From Nocardia terpenica (GTDB taxonomy: Bacteria > Actinomycetota > Actinomycetes > Mycobacteriales > Mycobacteriaceae), in NCBI RefSeq assembly GCF_013186535.1, contig NZ_JABMCZ010000001.1:62001-126000 (forward strand): a stretch of 64,000 nt of DNA, given 5' to 3'. Positions 48,866-58,800 of this stretch are shown in pieces; the stretch's first letter is position 1, and the number at the start of each line of letters is the position of its first letter. The notes below the pieces were generated by a model. It was given only the letters and a program-made list of their open reading frames with translations, searched no databases and was not told the origin of the DNA. The translations under genes were made by a program, and so were the position numbers.

Positions 48866-51838
48866 ATGCTGCACGGATTGTGGACGCCCGGCTCGGGATT
48901 GGCGCTGTGGCGCCACCCGGCCGCCGAGACGCCCCCGCGCAGCGTCCCCACCGCGTCCGACCGCAGCGGCGGCGAGGATGACGCCGTACCGCGCCGCGAA
49001 TCTGGTGTCGCACATCGTGGCGCTGTGCGCGGGCGAGAGGGTGCTGTGGCGGGCACCGTCGGCTCGACTCTGGCCGGGCCGCTCGGGGATGTGTTGCGGG
49101 CGGCGCGTTTTCGGCATCGGGCCGAGGTTCTGATCCCCGGGGCGGACGGGCCGGAGCGTGTGGTGGTCCCGGCGCACGCGCTGGCGCCGGTGCAGGCCGC
49201 GGAGGTGCTGTTGTCGCCGCTGCCGGATGCCGAGGTGGCGGCCGATCTGCGCTATCTCGGGCATGTGGCGCGGTGGGTGGCGCGGTGGGTGCGGGCGGGG
49301 CGGGTGGTGCCGGAGGTGCGGCGCGAGGACGGGGCCTGGTGGGTGCGGTGGCGGCTGGTCGGCGGGCAGCGGCAGCGGGCCTGGCTGGCGGAGCTCGCCG
49401 CCGCGATGCCGCCCGCGCTGCGGATCGCGGGGCGGCCGACCGCGGTGCTCGAGAATCTGGTGGCGGAACTGGCGGATCCCATCGTGCGGCGCCACGTCGT
49501 GGCCGAGGCCGCGCGGGCGGCGGACCGCCGCGAGCCGGTGCACCCCCTGGTGACCGCGCTCGTCACCGAGGAACCGCTGGAGACGGGCTCGCATCGGGTG
49601 GCCGGTGCGCTCGACGAATGGCGCACCAGCCTCACCGTCGGCGAGCCGGAACTCGTGCTGCGCCTGGCCGAACCCGACGACGAGGACCCGGCGCGGGAAT
49701 CGGCCGCGGTCGACGCGCTGTGGCCGCTCGAGGTCTGCCTGCGCATGGAAGGCGAAGCGCCGCAACCGGTTCCGATCCACGGCGATCCGGCCCTGGTGCG
49801 CCTGGCGGGGGAGAAGGTCACCGCGGCGGTGCAGGCGTATCCGCGGCTGCGCGACCTGCCGCGCGACCCCCGCGGCATGGATTTCCTGCTGCCCACCCAG
49901 GTCGTGCAGGACCTGGTCGCGCACGGCGCGCAGGCGCTGCGGTCGGCGGGCGTGCACCTGCTGCTGCCGCGGTCGTGGCGCATCGTCGCCCCGACCATGC
50001 GGGTGCAGGTCGCCAGCCCCGCCGCGACCGAGACCGCGGTGGGCCTCAGCGGCCTGGTGTCCTACCGCTGGGAGCTGGCGCTGGGCGACACGGTGCTCAC
50101 CCCCGCCGAGATGTCGCGGCTGGTGCAGGCGAAATCGGATCTGGTGCGGCTGCGCGGCCAGTGGGTGCAGGCCGACCACCGCATGCTGGCCGCGGCCGCC
50201 GCCTATCTACAGGGCCGCACCGACGAGACCGTCGGCACCATGGGCCAGCTGCTCACCGAGATCGCGGCCTCCGGCGTGCAGCGGGTGCCGCTGGAGGAGG
50301 TGACCGCGACCGGTTGGGCGGCAGAGCTTTTCGCCGCCACCCGCACCCCCGACCGGGTCGACCCGCCCGCGGCGCTGAAGGCCGAGCTGCGCCCGTACCA
50401 GCTGCGCGGCCTGGCCTGGCTGGCCACGATGAACCGGCTCGGCTGCGGCGGAATCCTCGCCGACGACATGGGTCTCGGCAAGACCGTGCAGGTGCTGGCC
50501 CTGCTGCTGCACGAACGCGAAACCGCCGCAAGCGTTTCCGGGCCCGGCCCGACACTGCTGGTGTGCCCGATGTCGGTGGTCGGCAACTGGCAGCGCGAGG
50601 CCGAGCGGTTCGCGCCCGATCTGCGGGTGCTGGTCCATCACGGTCCCGCCCGCCGCACCGGCGCGGAATTCGATGCGGCCGTGGCGGATTCGGATCTGGT
50701 CATCACCACCTACGCGCTGCTCGCCCGCGACGCCGAGGAGCACCGGCGCCAGGACTGGCAGCGGATCGTGCTCGACGAGGCCCAGCACATCAAGAACGCC
50801 GGAACCCGCCAGGCTCGGGCCGCGCGGCTGCTCCCGGCGCGACATCGGCTGGCGCTCACCGGAACTCCGGTGGAGAACCGGCTCGAGGAGCTGCGCTCGA
50901 TCCTGGACTTCGCCGCGCGCGGCATCCTCGGCAAGCCCGCGGACTTCCACTCCCGCTTCGCCGTCCCCATCGAACGCGAGCGCGACGAGAACGCCGTCAC
51001 CCGCCTGCGCGCCATCACCGCGCCGTTCGTGCTGCGCCGGGTCAAGACCGATCCGGCGGTGATCTCGGATCTGCCCGACAAGATCGAGATGACCGTGCGC
51101 GCCAACCTCACCGTCGAACAGGCCGCGCTGTATCAGGCGGTGGTCGACGACATGCTTTCCAATCTGAAGAACTCCGAGGGCATCGCCCGCAAGGGCGCGG
51201 TGCTGGCCGCGCTGACCCGCCTCAAGCAGGTGTGCAACCATCCCGCGCACTTCCTCGGCGACGGCTCGTCCGTGCTGCGCCGCGGCCGCCATCGCTCCGG
51301 CAAGCTGGCGCTGGTGGAGGACGTGCTGGAGTCGGTGCTCGCCGACGGCGAGAAGGCGTTGCTGTTCACCCAATTTCGTGAGTTCGGCGAGCTGATCGCG
51401 CCGTATCTGAGCGAGCGCTTCGGCCACCGGATCCCGTTCCTGCACGGCGGGGTGTCCAAGACCGGCCGCGACGCCATGGTGACCGCGTTCCAGGACGATC
51501 CCGGCGGCCCGCCGCTGATGCTGTTGTCGCTCAAGGCCGGTGGCACCGGCCTGAACCTCACGGCCGCCAATCACGTGGTGCACCTGGACCGCTGGTGGAA
51601 TCCGGCGGTGGAGAACCAGGCCACCGACCGCGCCTTCCGCATCGGTCAGCGCCGCGACGTGCAGGTGCGCAAGCTGGTCTGCGTCGACACCATCGAGGAG
51701 CGCATCGACGACATGATCGGCGGCAAGCAGGAATTGGCGAATCTGACGGTCGGCGCGGGCGAGAACTGGATCACCGAGCTGAGCACCGACGAGCTGCGCG
51801 ACCTGTTCGCGCTGGGCGCCGAGGCGGTGGGTGAATGA
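48866..51838 (+). CDS. helZ: SNF2-family helicase HelZ
   Basis: A 990-residue Swi2/Snf2 ATPase. Residues 1-420 form a long N-terminal region; then motif I DDMGLGKTVQVLALLL, motif II DEAQH, motif III LTGTPVENRLEEL, and the C-terminal helicase half with LSLKAGGTGLNLTAANHVVH and QATDRAFRIGQRRDVQVRK. It is a DNA translocase of uncertain role; M. tuberculosis has the same helZ-SWIM pair (Rv2101-Rv2102). I chose ATG 48866; upstream frame is non-conserved. It is coupled to the next gene (ATGA). Confidence 0.9.
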   Translation: MLHGLWTPGSGLALWRHPAAETPPRSVPTASDRSGGEDDAVPRRESGVAHRGAVRGREGAVAGTVGSTLAGPLGDVLRAARFRHRAEVLIPGADGPERVVVPAHALAPVQAAEVLLSPLPDAEVAADLRYLGHVARWVARWVRAGRVVPEVRREDGAWWVRWRLVGGQRQRAWLAELAAAMPPALRIAGRPTAVLENLVAELADPIVRRHVVAEAARAADRREPVHPLVTALVTEEPLETGSHRVAGALDEWRTSLTVGEPELVLRLAEPDDEDPARESAAVDALWPLEVCLRMEGEAPQPVPIHGDPALVRLAGEKVTAAVQAYPRLRDLPRDPRGMDFLLPTQVVQDLVAHGAQALRSAGVHLLLPRSWRIVAPTMRVQVASPAATETAVGLSGLVSYRWELALGDTVLTPAEMSRLVQAKSDLVRLRGQWVQADHRMLAAAAAYLQGRTDETVGTMGQLLTEIAASGVQRVPLEEVTATGWAAELFAATRTPDRVDPPAALKAELRPYQLRGLAWLATMNRLGCGGILADDMGLGKTVQVLALLLHERETAASVSGPGPTLLVCPMSVVGNWQREAERFAPDLRVLVHHGPARRTGAEFDAAVADSDLVITTYALLARDAEEHRRQDWQRIVLDEAQHIKNAGTRQARAARLLPARHRLALTGTPVENRLEELRSILDFAARGILGKPADFHSRFAVPIERERDENAVTRLRAITAPFVLRRVKTDPAVISDLPDKIEMTVRANLTVEQAALYQAVVDDMLSNLKNSEGIARKGAVLAALTRLKQVCNHPAHFLGDGSSVLRRGRHRSGKLALVEDVLESVLADGEKALLFTQFREFGELIAPYLSERFGHRIPFLHGGVSKTGRDAMVTAFQDDPGGPPLMLLSLKAGGTGLNLTAANHVVHLDRWWNPAVENQATDRAFRIGQRRDVQVRKLVCVDTIEERIDDMIGGKQELANLTVGAGENWITELSTDELRDLFALGAEAVGE

Positions 51839-52599
51839 GCCCGTCCGAGGATTACCGCAAGTACGGCAGGCGCATCCCGGTCCGCGGCGGCGTCGAACCC
51901 CGCAGCCGCCGTGGCTCTTTCGCGCGCACCTGGTGGGGCCGCTCGTTCCTGGAGGCGGTCGAGCGGGTCGCCGACGCCGGGAGGTTGGCGCGCGGGCGCA
52001 CCTACGCCCGCTCCGGGCAGGTGGTCAGCTATCACATCGAATCCGGCGCGGTGACCGCCGAGGTGCAGGGCAGCCAGCCCCGCCCGTTCACCGCGGTGCT
52101 CACCCTGCGCACGCTGCGCGACGAACGGCTGGACGAGCTGATCGAACTGGTCCGCGACACCCCGGGCATGCTCGCCCAGCTCGCCTCCGGCACCCTGGCC
52201 CGCGACCTGGGCCCGCTGCTGCTGCCGACCACCGCCGCCGAGCTCGATTTCGGCTGCACCTGCCCCGATTCCGGCTGGCCCTGCAAGCACGTGGCCGCGG
52301 TCTGCTACATCGTCGGCGAACGCCTGGACGAGGAGCCCACGGTCATGCTCACGCTGCGCGGGCTGGACCTGGACACCCTCATCGGCGGCGTGCAGAGCGG
52401 CGGCCCCACGGTCGCCGACGACCTCTACGGCGAGACGATCACGCTGCCCGCCCTGCCCGCCCCCGACTTCCGGGCCGCACTCGACGATCTGGACCCGATC
52501 CCGCTGCGACAGGCCCTGCGCATGACCGCCGAGGACGAGCCCACCGCCGAGGCCGGGCTGCGCGCCCTGCGCCGCCTCTACCGGAGCCTGGACCGCTAG
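51835..52599 (+). CDS. SWIM zinc-finger protein
   Basis: A 254-residue protein with the SWIM signature CTCPDSGWPCKHVAAVCY (CxCx(n)CxH). SWIM proteins bind nucleic acid and often partner with SNF2 helicases; the 4-bp overlap with helZ supports a shared complex. The N-terminal WWGRSFLEAVERVADAGRLAR is conserved in this partner family. Confidence 0.88.
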   Translation: MSPSEDYRKYGRRIPVRGGVEPRSRRGSFARTWWGRSFLEAVERVADAGRLARGRTYARSGQVVSYHIESGAVTAEVQGSQPRPFTAVLTLRTLRDERLDELIELVRDTPGMLAQLASGTLARDLGPLLLPTTAAELDFGCTCPDSGWPCKHVAAVCYIVGERLDEEPTVMLTLRGLDLDTLIGGVQSGGPTVADDLYGETITLPALPAPDFRAALDDLDPIPLRQALRMTAEDEPTAEAGLRALRRLYRSLDR

Positions 52600-52607
52600 G
52601 CGGCGAT

Positions 52608-52613
52608 TACAGT
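52608..52613 (+). promoter_or_regulatory. -10 hexamer TACAGT for the BtuF-like gene (leaderless)
   Basis: TACAGT is 7 nt before the ATG at 52621. Confidence 0.5.
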
Positions 52614-52620
52614 GGGGGCC

Positions 52621-53430
52621 ATGGCCGGATCGGAACCGATGGTGGACGATCTCGGGGCCGAGGTCCCGGTGGTGCGTCCGGTGCGGCGCGTGGTGTCGCT
52701 GGTTCCCTCGCTGACCGAGGCCATCGCGGCCACCCACCCGGAACTGTTGATCGCGGCCACGGACTGGTGCACCCATCCGCCCGGGCTGGCGGTGCCGCGG
52801 GTGCGCGGGACGAAGAATCCGGACCTGCGGCGGATCGCGGAGCTGGCGCCGGATCTGGTGGTGTGCAATCAGGAGGAGAATCGCCGCATCGATGTCGAGC
52901 GGCTGCGCGCGGCACGAATCCCGGTGTGGGTCACCAGGATTCGCACCCTGGACGAGGCGTTCGCGGCGCTGACGCGGCTGTTCGTGGTGGCGCTCGGCAC
53001 CGAGCGGCCATCGTGGTTGCCTGCGGCCGAACAGGTCTGGGCCGCCCCGCCCCCGGAACCGCTGCGGGGCGCGGTGATTCCGGTGTGGCGCAACCCCTGG
53101 ATGGTGGTAGGTCGCGACACCTTCACCGGAGACCTGGCCCGCCGCTTGGGTTTACGCCTGGTACACGCCGATCGCCCCAACCGCTACCCGAAGGTATCCG
53201 AACGAGAACTCGTCGAGGGCGTCGAGATAGCCGTCCTCCCGGACGAGCCGTACGTATTCACCGAATTCGACGGCCCCGCAGCCTTCCCCGGCATCCCGGT
53301 GGCACTGGTGTCGGGCCGCGACCTCACCTGGTACGGCCCGTCGCTACTCACCGCCCGCACCACCCTGACCGATCAGCTGACCCGCGCCCGCCACCAACCA
53401 GCGGCTCGACCGGGTGAAATTCCGCGGTGA
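52621..53430 (+). CDS. Helical-backbone metal receptor (BtuF/FecB-like), no signal peptide
   Basis: A 269-residue protein of the periplasmic-binding fold with a helical backbone (VSLVPSLTEAIAATHPELLI; PRVRGTKNPDLRRIAELAPD; LVVCNQEENRR). Relatives bind cobalamin or haem/iron for ABC import, but this copy has no signal sequence or lipobox and no ABC genes beside it, so a cytoplasmic sensor or salvage role is possible. Cobalamin interest in the window comes from icmF. The start is set by the leaderless promoter. Confidence 0.75.
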   Translation: MAGSEPMVDDLGAEVPVVRPVRRVVSLVPSLTEAIAATHPELLIAATDWCTHPPGLAVPRVRGTKNPDLRRIAELAPDLVVCNQEENRRIDVERLRAARIPVWVTRIRTLDEAFAALTRLFVVALGTERPSWLPAAEQVWAAPPPEPLRGAVIPVWRNPWMVVGRDTFTGDLARRLGLRLVHADRPNRYPKVSERELVEGVEIAVLPDEPYVFTEFDGPAAFPGIPVALVSGRDLTWYGPSLLTARTTLTDQLTRARHQPAARPGEIPR

Positions 53431-53453
53431 TCGATGGAAATGAGGGGTGCGTT

Positions 53454-53681
53454 ATGACTGTCACGCAGATCGACCTCGACGACGAGGCACTGAGGCAGAC
53501 GATGGCGTTGTCCGGCGTGCGCACCAAGAAGGATGCCGTCAACCTCGCCCTGCGGTACTACGCCGATCAGCAGGAGCGCGCCGCTCGAGTGGCGCGCCAC
53601 TTCGATCGCGCGCAGAAGTGGGGCGCGGTCGACGATGCCGACAAGCTGCATCGCGTGGAAAAGGCGGCGCGGGAGCGGTGA
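53454..53681 (+). CDS. vapB: VapB-type antitoxin
   Basis: A 75-residue VapB of the DUF2191 type: MTVTQIDLDDEALRQTMALS, then GVRTKKDAVNLALRYYADQQ gives the ribbon-helix-helix, and the C-terminal part the toxin-binding tail. GAGGGG lies 6 nt upstream. Its stop overlaps the GTG of vapC (GTGA), the usual VapBC arrangement. Confidence 0.85.
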   Translation: MTVTQIDLDDEALRQTMALSGVRTKKDAVNLALRYYADQQERAARVARHFDRAQKWGAVDDADKLHRVEKAARER

Positions 53682-54082
53682 TCTACTGCTCGATACGTCA
53701 GGGCTGGTACGTCTGCTGATTCCGCGCGGGTGGAACATTGGCGCGATGCGATCGATGCGAACACCGTGGCGTCCTACCCCACGGGCGGAGTTCCTCTACT
53801 GCGCGCGAATTCGACGAGATATCCGAGATGTTCGCCGACCTCTATCCGGAGGTCGGCGTCCCGAAACACGCGGGTCGATGGATTGCCGCGGTGCAGCACC
53901 GGATGTCGAGGTCGGGTGAGCACCGTAGTGCCTCGGCGGTGGATCTGATCATCGCCGCGACAGCCGCTCATCACGGCTTGACCGTGTTGCACGACGATGC
54001 GGATTTCAGGACCCTGGCTCGGCATGCGACCGACCTAGCGCAGCACAATGTCAAGGATATTCACCCTGGTGCAGCGGAGTAG
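53678..54082 (+). pseudogene. vapC: VapC-type PIN-domain toxin, frameshifted
   Basis: The PIN-domain toxin can be reconstructed only by changing frame four times in about 130 bp. The start GTGATCTA needs one extra base to read into LLLDTSGLVRLL (the first catalytic Asp); then EHWRDAIDANTVASYPTG is in another frame, AEFLYC in the first again, and from EFDEISEMFADLYPEVGVPK the frame stays open to the stop, with the C-terminal acidic motif SASAVDLIIAATAAHHGLTV then LHDDADFRTLA. As written, translation from the GTG ends after 13 codons. Either a decayed toxin or sequencing errors. Confidence 0.75.
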
Positions 54083-54104
54083 CCCTCCTCGGGTCGTCTA
54101 CCAC

Positions 54105-54122
54105 GGCCACGTGCCGGTGGCC
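54105..54122 (+). terminator. Hairpin downstream of vapC
   Basis: GGCCAC-GTGCCG-GTGGCC, a 6-bp stem 22 bp after the vapC stop, ahead of the next gene's own ribosome site. Confidence 0.4.
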
Positions 54123-54205
54123 ATGACCTCCCGGGTTATTGAGAGCGCGATCGCGGGCTGGCAGCGTCGGTAGCGACGTTCCACGCTCGACGAGAGGAGA
54201 CGGAT

Positions 54206-54607
54206 ATGGCCACGGTCACCGCGATCGCCCCCGGCCTCAGCCTGCGCACCGTGCTGCGCACCGACGGAGGGAGCACCGCCGCCTTCGGTGTGGTGCTGCT
54301 GGCCGCGGGCCGGATCCTGCGCGACCCGCTCGGCCTGCCCCTCGCCTGGTCGATTCCGTTCGGGATCGCCATGCTCGGCGGCGCCGCCGCCCTACTGCTG
54401 ATCGCGGGCTACCCCGACATCCCCACCCGCCTGGCCCGCACGGTAGTGGCAGTCAACCTCCTGTCCGCCCTGGCCCTACTGGTCCTCGCATTCACCGGGC
54501 TCATCCCCCTGACCGGCTGGGGCATAGCCTTCCTACTCATCGGCGCCCTCGTGGTCACAATCTTCGCCGACCTCGAGTACCTCGCCCTACGCCGCAAGCA
54601 ACGCTGA
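54206..54607 (+). CDS. Small four-helix membrane protein, 133 aa
   Basis: A 133-residue protein with four membrane helices (about 24-39, 47-68, 77-97, 103-122). GAGGAGACGGAT precedes the ATG. It resembles the many small DUF-type integral membrane proteins of actinobacteria; no family is recognised and no catalytic residue stands out. It converges with the amidohydrolase gene. Confidence 0.65.
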   Translation: MATVTAIAPGLSLRTVLRTDGGSTAAFGVVLLAAGRILRDPLGLPLAWSIPFGIAMLGGAAALLLIAGYPDIPTRLARTVVAVNLLSALALLVLAFTGLIPLTGWGIAFLLIGALVVTIFADLEYLALRRKQR

Positions 54608-54678
54608 AATCCCCTGCCCCACACCGCCAACAACCATCCGTCCTGCCCCCGCACCCGTCCGGTGCCCTCGGCTGCCGC

Positions 54679-54747
54679 CGTCCCGGCCTGTCGCTCTCAT
54701 CATCCGGCCTGCCACCCTCGTCATCCCGGCATGCTTTTGGCCGGGAT
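54679..54747 (-). repeat. CAAAAGC hairpin with two further right arms (copy 7)
   Basis: On the minus strand GATCCCGGC / CAAAAGCAT / GCCGGGAT starts near the amidohydrolase stop (54747-54749, overlapping it). Two divergent right arms follow at about 22-bp spacing (CAGGCCGGATG and CAGGCCGGGAC). Confidence 0.75.
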
Positions 54748-55832
54748 CAGGCGAACAGGGCGGCGTCGAGGGCGTATACGCGCTGGGCGTTGGTGCGGAA
54801 GATCTGTTCCAGTTCGGTTGGGCTGCCGTCTCGGTCGGCGAGTACCTCAACGACGGCCTGTGCGCTGTGCTCGATGCTCGTAATCGGTTTGTCCACGGGG
54901 AAATTCGAGCCCCAGATCAGGCGTTGCGCGCCGAAGACGTCGAAGGCGTGGTGCAGCAGCGGGGCCATGCGGTCGAGCAGCACCGCCACGGGGGTGGGGT
55001 TGCCGCGGGGCGGGACGGGGTGGCCGAGCACCGGCATGGCCAGCCCGCTCGCCTTGGCGACCACATTGGGATGCGTTGCGAGAGTGGCGATGTCGTCGCG
55101 CCACTGCACGAACAGCTCGCGGCGGCGGCCAGGGTTCGCGCCGGTGTGCCGACCCACCGGCCCGGCGATGCCCGCGGGCATGCCGAGGTGGTTCAGCACG
55201 ATGGTCACCTCGGGGTAGCGGCGGGCCAGCGCGGTGACCTCGGGCAGTTGCTGCGAATACACCCACGCCTCGAACGACAGACCGCGCTCGGCCAGCACCG
55301 CGAACCCGTCCAGGAACGCCTTGCGGGCGAGCGCCCCCTCGGCCGGGAAGAACGAACGCACCCCCGGATCCGGGTGATGCGCGACCGCGGTGCGAATGCC
55401 CCGGAACAGCGGCGAGGCCGCCTGATGGGCGTCGATCAGGTCCGCGAAATTCTCCTCCGCCGGATCGCCGCGGCCGATGATCGCACCGAGCGCGGGCGTG
55501 TCGACACCGAGCGGAAGGCTCGCCACCCATCGTGTCTCGTCCGCCGCGCCGGTCGGTCGGCGGCTCGCCCACTCGACCTCCATGTGCACCAGCGCCTCCA
55601 CCGGAACGCCCGCCGCGTCGTCGCGGTAGTCGGCGGGCAGGTACGGCCGCAGGTAGGCGTCCGGAAGCCCGACGAAGAACCGGTCCCGGCGCGGCATCAG
55701 CCGCGTCAGCAGATCCGCCGATATCGGTAGGTACCGCAGCAATCGCGCCTCCCGGCTGAACACCCGTGGCGTCCCGATCGGGTCCCACTGATGCACATGC
55801 GCATCCACCACACTGATTCCCGCGAGGTCCAT
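54747..55832 (-). CDS. Amidohydrolase family protein (COG3618 metal-dependent TIM barrel)
   Basis: A 361-residue metal hydrolase. The N-terminal metal motif VVDAHVHQWDP and the strand ending WGSNFPVDKP (catalytic Asp) match the amidohydrolase-2 family, whose members hydrolyse lactones or decarboxylate. GGAAGGGG lies upstream of the ATG. Substrate unknown; it stands next to icmF but reads the same way with a 65-bp gap, so it may be downstream of it in one transcript. Confidence 0.83.
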   Translation of the reverse strand: MDLAGISVVDAHVHQWDPIGTPRVFSREARLLRYLPISADLLTRLMPRRDRFFVGLPDAYLRPYLPADYRDDAAGVPVEALVHMEVEWASRRPTGAADETRWVASLPLGVDTPALGAIIGRGDPAEENFADLIDAHQAASPLFRGIRTAVAHHPDPGVRSFFPAEGALARKAFLDGFAVLAERGLSFEAWVYSQQLPEVTALARRYPEVTIVLNHLGMPAGIAGPVGRHTGANPGRRRELFVQWRDDIATLATHPNVVAKASGLAMPVLGHPVPPRGNPTPVAVLLDRMAPLLHHAFDVFGAQRLIWGSNFPVDKPITSIEHSAQAVVEVLADRDGSPTELEQIFRTNAQRVYALDAALFA

Positions 55833-55897
55833 GCTGCCCCTTCCGCGACGATCGCTCGGTGCCGAGGCCGATTGTCACACGGAACGGGGCGCGACCA

Positions 55898-58800
55898 TCA
55901 GACGTTGCGGCGGTACTGGCCACCGACGGCGAAGAAGGTGTCGGTGATCTGCTGCAGGGTGCAGACGCGCGCGGCGTCCATGAGCACCTCGAAGACATTG
56001 TCGTCGGAGCGGGCGGCGGCCTCCAGGCGGGCCAGGGCGGCGTGCGCCTCGTCGCGATGGCGATGCCGGAAGGCGCGGGTGCGGTCGAGCTGGGACTGCT
56101 TCTCGTTCTCGGTGGCGCGGGCCAGCTCCAGCACGTGGTGTGGTTCGCCGTGCGGGTTGCGGAAGGTGTTCACGCCGACGATCGGGAGCGAGCCGTCGTG
56201 CTTGCGCCCCTCGTACAGCATCGACTCGTCCTGGATGCGGCCGCGCTGGTAGCCGGTCTCCATGGCGCCGAGCACGCCGCCGCGCTCGGAGATCCGGTCG
56301 AACTCGGCGAGCACCGCCTCCTCGACCAGATCGGTGAGCTCGTCGATGATGAAGCTGCCCTGCAGCGGATTCTCGTTCATCGCCAGCCCCCACTCCTTGT
56401 TGATGATCAACTGGATGGCCAGGGCGCGGCGCACCGATTCCTCGGTGGGCGTGGTGACCGCCTCGTCGTAGGCGTTGGTGTGCAGGCTGTTGCAGTTGTC
56501 GTAGATCGCGATCAGCGCCTGCAGCGTGGTGCGAATGTCGTTGAAGCTCATCTCCTGTGCGTGCAGGGAGCGCCCGGAGGTCTGGATGTGGTACTTGAGC
56601 TTCTGCGCGCGCTCGCCTGCGCCGTACTTGTCGCGCAACGTGATCGCCCAGATGCGCCGGGCCACCCGCCCGATCACCGAATACTCCGGATCCATGCCGT
56701 TGGAGAAGAAGAACGACAGGTTCGGCGCGAAGTCGTCGATGCGCATTCCGCGCGCGAGATACGCCTCCACATAGGTGAATCCGTTGGCGAGGGTGAACGC
56801 CAGCTGGCTGATCGGGTTCGCCCCCGCCTCCGCGATGTGGTAGCCGGAGATGGACACCGAATAGAAGTTGCGAACCCCGTTGCGCACGAACCATTCCTGG
56901 ATGTCGGACATCATGCGCAGGCTGAATTCGGTGGAGAAGATGCAGGTGTTCTGGCCCTGGTCCTCCTTGAGGATGTCGGCCTGCACGGTGCCGCGCACGG
57001 TCGCCAGCGTCGTCGCCCGGATCTCGGCGGCCTCCGCCGGGCTCGGCTCGCGCCCCTCGGCCGCCGAGAAGCGGTGCAGCGCTTGGTCGATCGCGGTGTT
57101 GAGGAAGAACGCGAGAATGGTCGGCGCGGGGCCGTTGATGGTCATCGACACCGAGGTGGTGGGCGCGGTGAGGTCGAAACCGTCGTACAGCGCGGTCATA
57201 TCGTCCAGCGTCGCGATGGACACCCCGGAGGTGCCGACCTTGCCGTAGATGTCGGGCCGCTCGGCCGGGTCGTGGCCGTAGAGCGTCACCGAATCGAAGG
57301 CCGTGGACAGGCGTTTCGCGTCGGCGTGCTCGGAGAGCACCTTGAACCGGCGATTGGTGCGGAACGGGTCGCCCTCCCCGGCGAACATGCGCGCCGGATC
57401 CTCGTTGTCGCGCTTGAACGCGAAAACCCCGGCCGTGAACGGGAATCGGCCCGGCAGATTCTCCGCACGCAGAAACCGCAGCAGCTCACCGTGATCGGTG
57501 TACCGCGGCAGCGCCACGCGCGAAATAGAGCTGCCCGACAACGAGACTCGCCGCAGCGCGGTGCGCAACTCCCGATCGCGCACCCGCACCACCTGCTCCT
57601 CGCCCCGATAGGACTCCGCGACGGCGGGCCAATCCGCCAGCAGGGCAGCGCTTTGCGGGCTCAGCTCCTTGCGCGCCCGCGCCAGCAGATCGGCCACCTC
57701 GCCGTTTCCGGGCAATTCGTCGAGCACCTGCTCGAAGCGTTGAACGCGTTGCGCGGCAACGATTTCCCGGGCGGTCTCGGCATGGTAGGCGCGGACCGTC
57801 TCCGCGATCTCGGCGAGGTAGCGGACCCGGGCGGGCGGAATGACCTGTGCGAACCGGGTCGACGCCCGGGTCTCGACTCGGGGCAGCACGCCGGGTTCCA
57901 GCACCAGGCCCCGCTCGCCGAGCCGGGCGGTCAGGTGCTGATACAGCGCGGTCACGCCGTCGTCGTTGAAGGTGGCCGCGCTGGTGCCGAAGACCGGCAT
58001 GTCCTCGGGCGCGGCCCCGAATGCCTCCCGGTTGCGCACCAGCTGCCGGGACACGTCGCGCAGCGCGTCGGCGGCCCCGCGCCGCTCGAACTTGTTGATC
58101 GCCACCACATCCGCGTAATCCAGCATATCGATCTTCTCGAGCTGGGAGGCGGCGCCGAACTCGGGCGTCATCACGTACAGCGACACGTCGACGTGGTCCA
58201 CGATCGCCGCGTCGCCCTGGCCGATGCCGGGCGTCTCCAGGATGACCAGGTCGTAACCCGCTGCCTTGCAGGCGAGAATCATCGCGTCGATATTGGTCGG
58301 CAGCTCGCGGGCGCCCCGGGTGGCCAGAGACCGGAAGTAGATGTGGTCGCCGTCCAGCGAATTCATCCGGATGCGGTCGCCGAGCAGCGCGCCGCCGCCG
58401 CGCCGCCGGGTCGGATCCGCCGCGAGGATCGCCACCCGCAGCTTGTCCTGCTGGTCCGAACGCAACCGGCGCACGAGTTCGTCGGTGAGCGAGGACTTTC
58501 CGGAACCGCCGGTGCCCGTGATGCCCAGCACCGGCGCGACCCGCCCGGCCGCGGCGGCCGCCAGCGCATCCCGGTCGGCCTGCGGTAGCGTGTCCTGCTG
58601 CAGGCAGGTGATGGTGCGCGCCAATGCCTTTCGCTCCCCGGCCAGCACGGCCTCCACCGGCGCGGGTGCGGTCGACAGGTCGACATCGCAGTCGCGGATC
58701 AGCTCGTTGATCATGCCCGGCAGCCCGAGCCGCTGGCCGTCCTCGGGGGAGAAGATCCGCACGCCGGATTCGGCCAGCCGCGCGATCTCCTCGGCCACGA

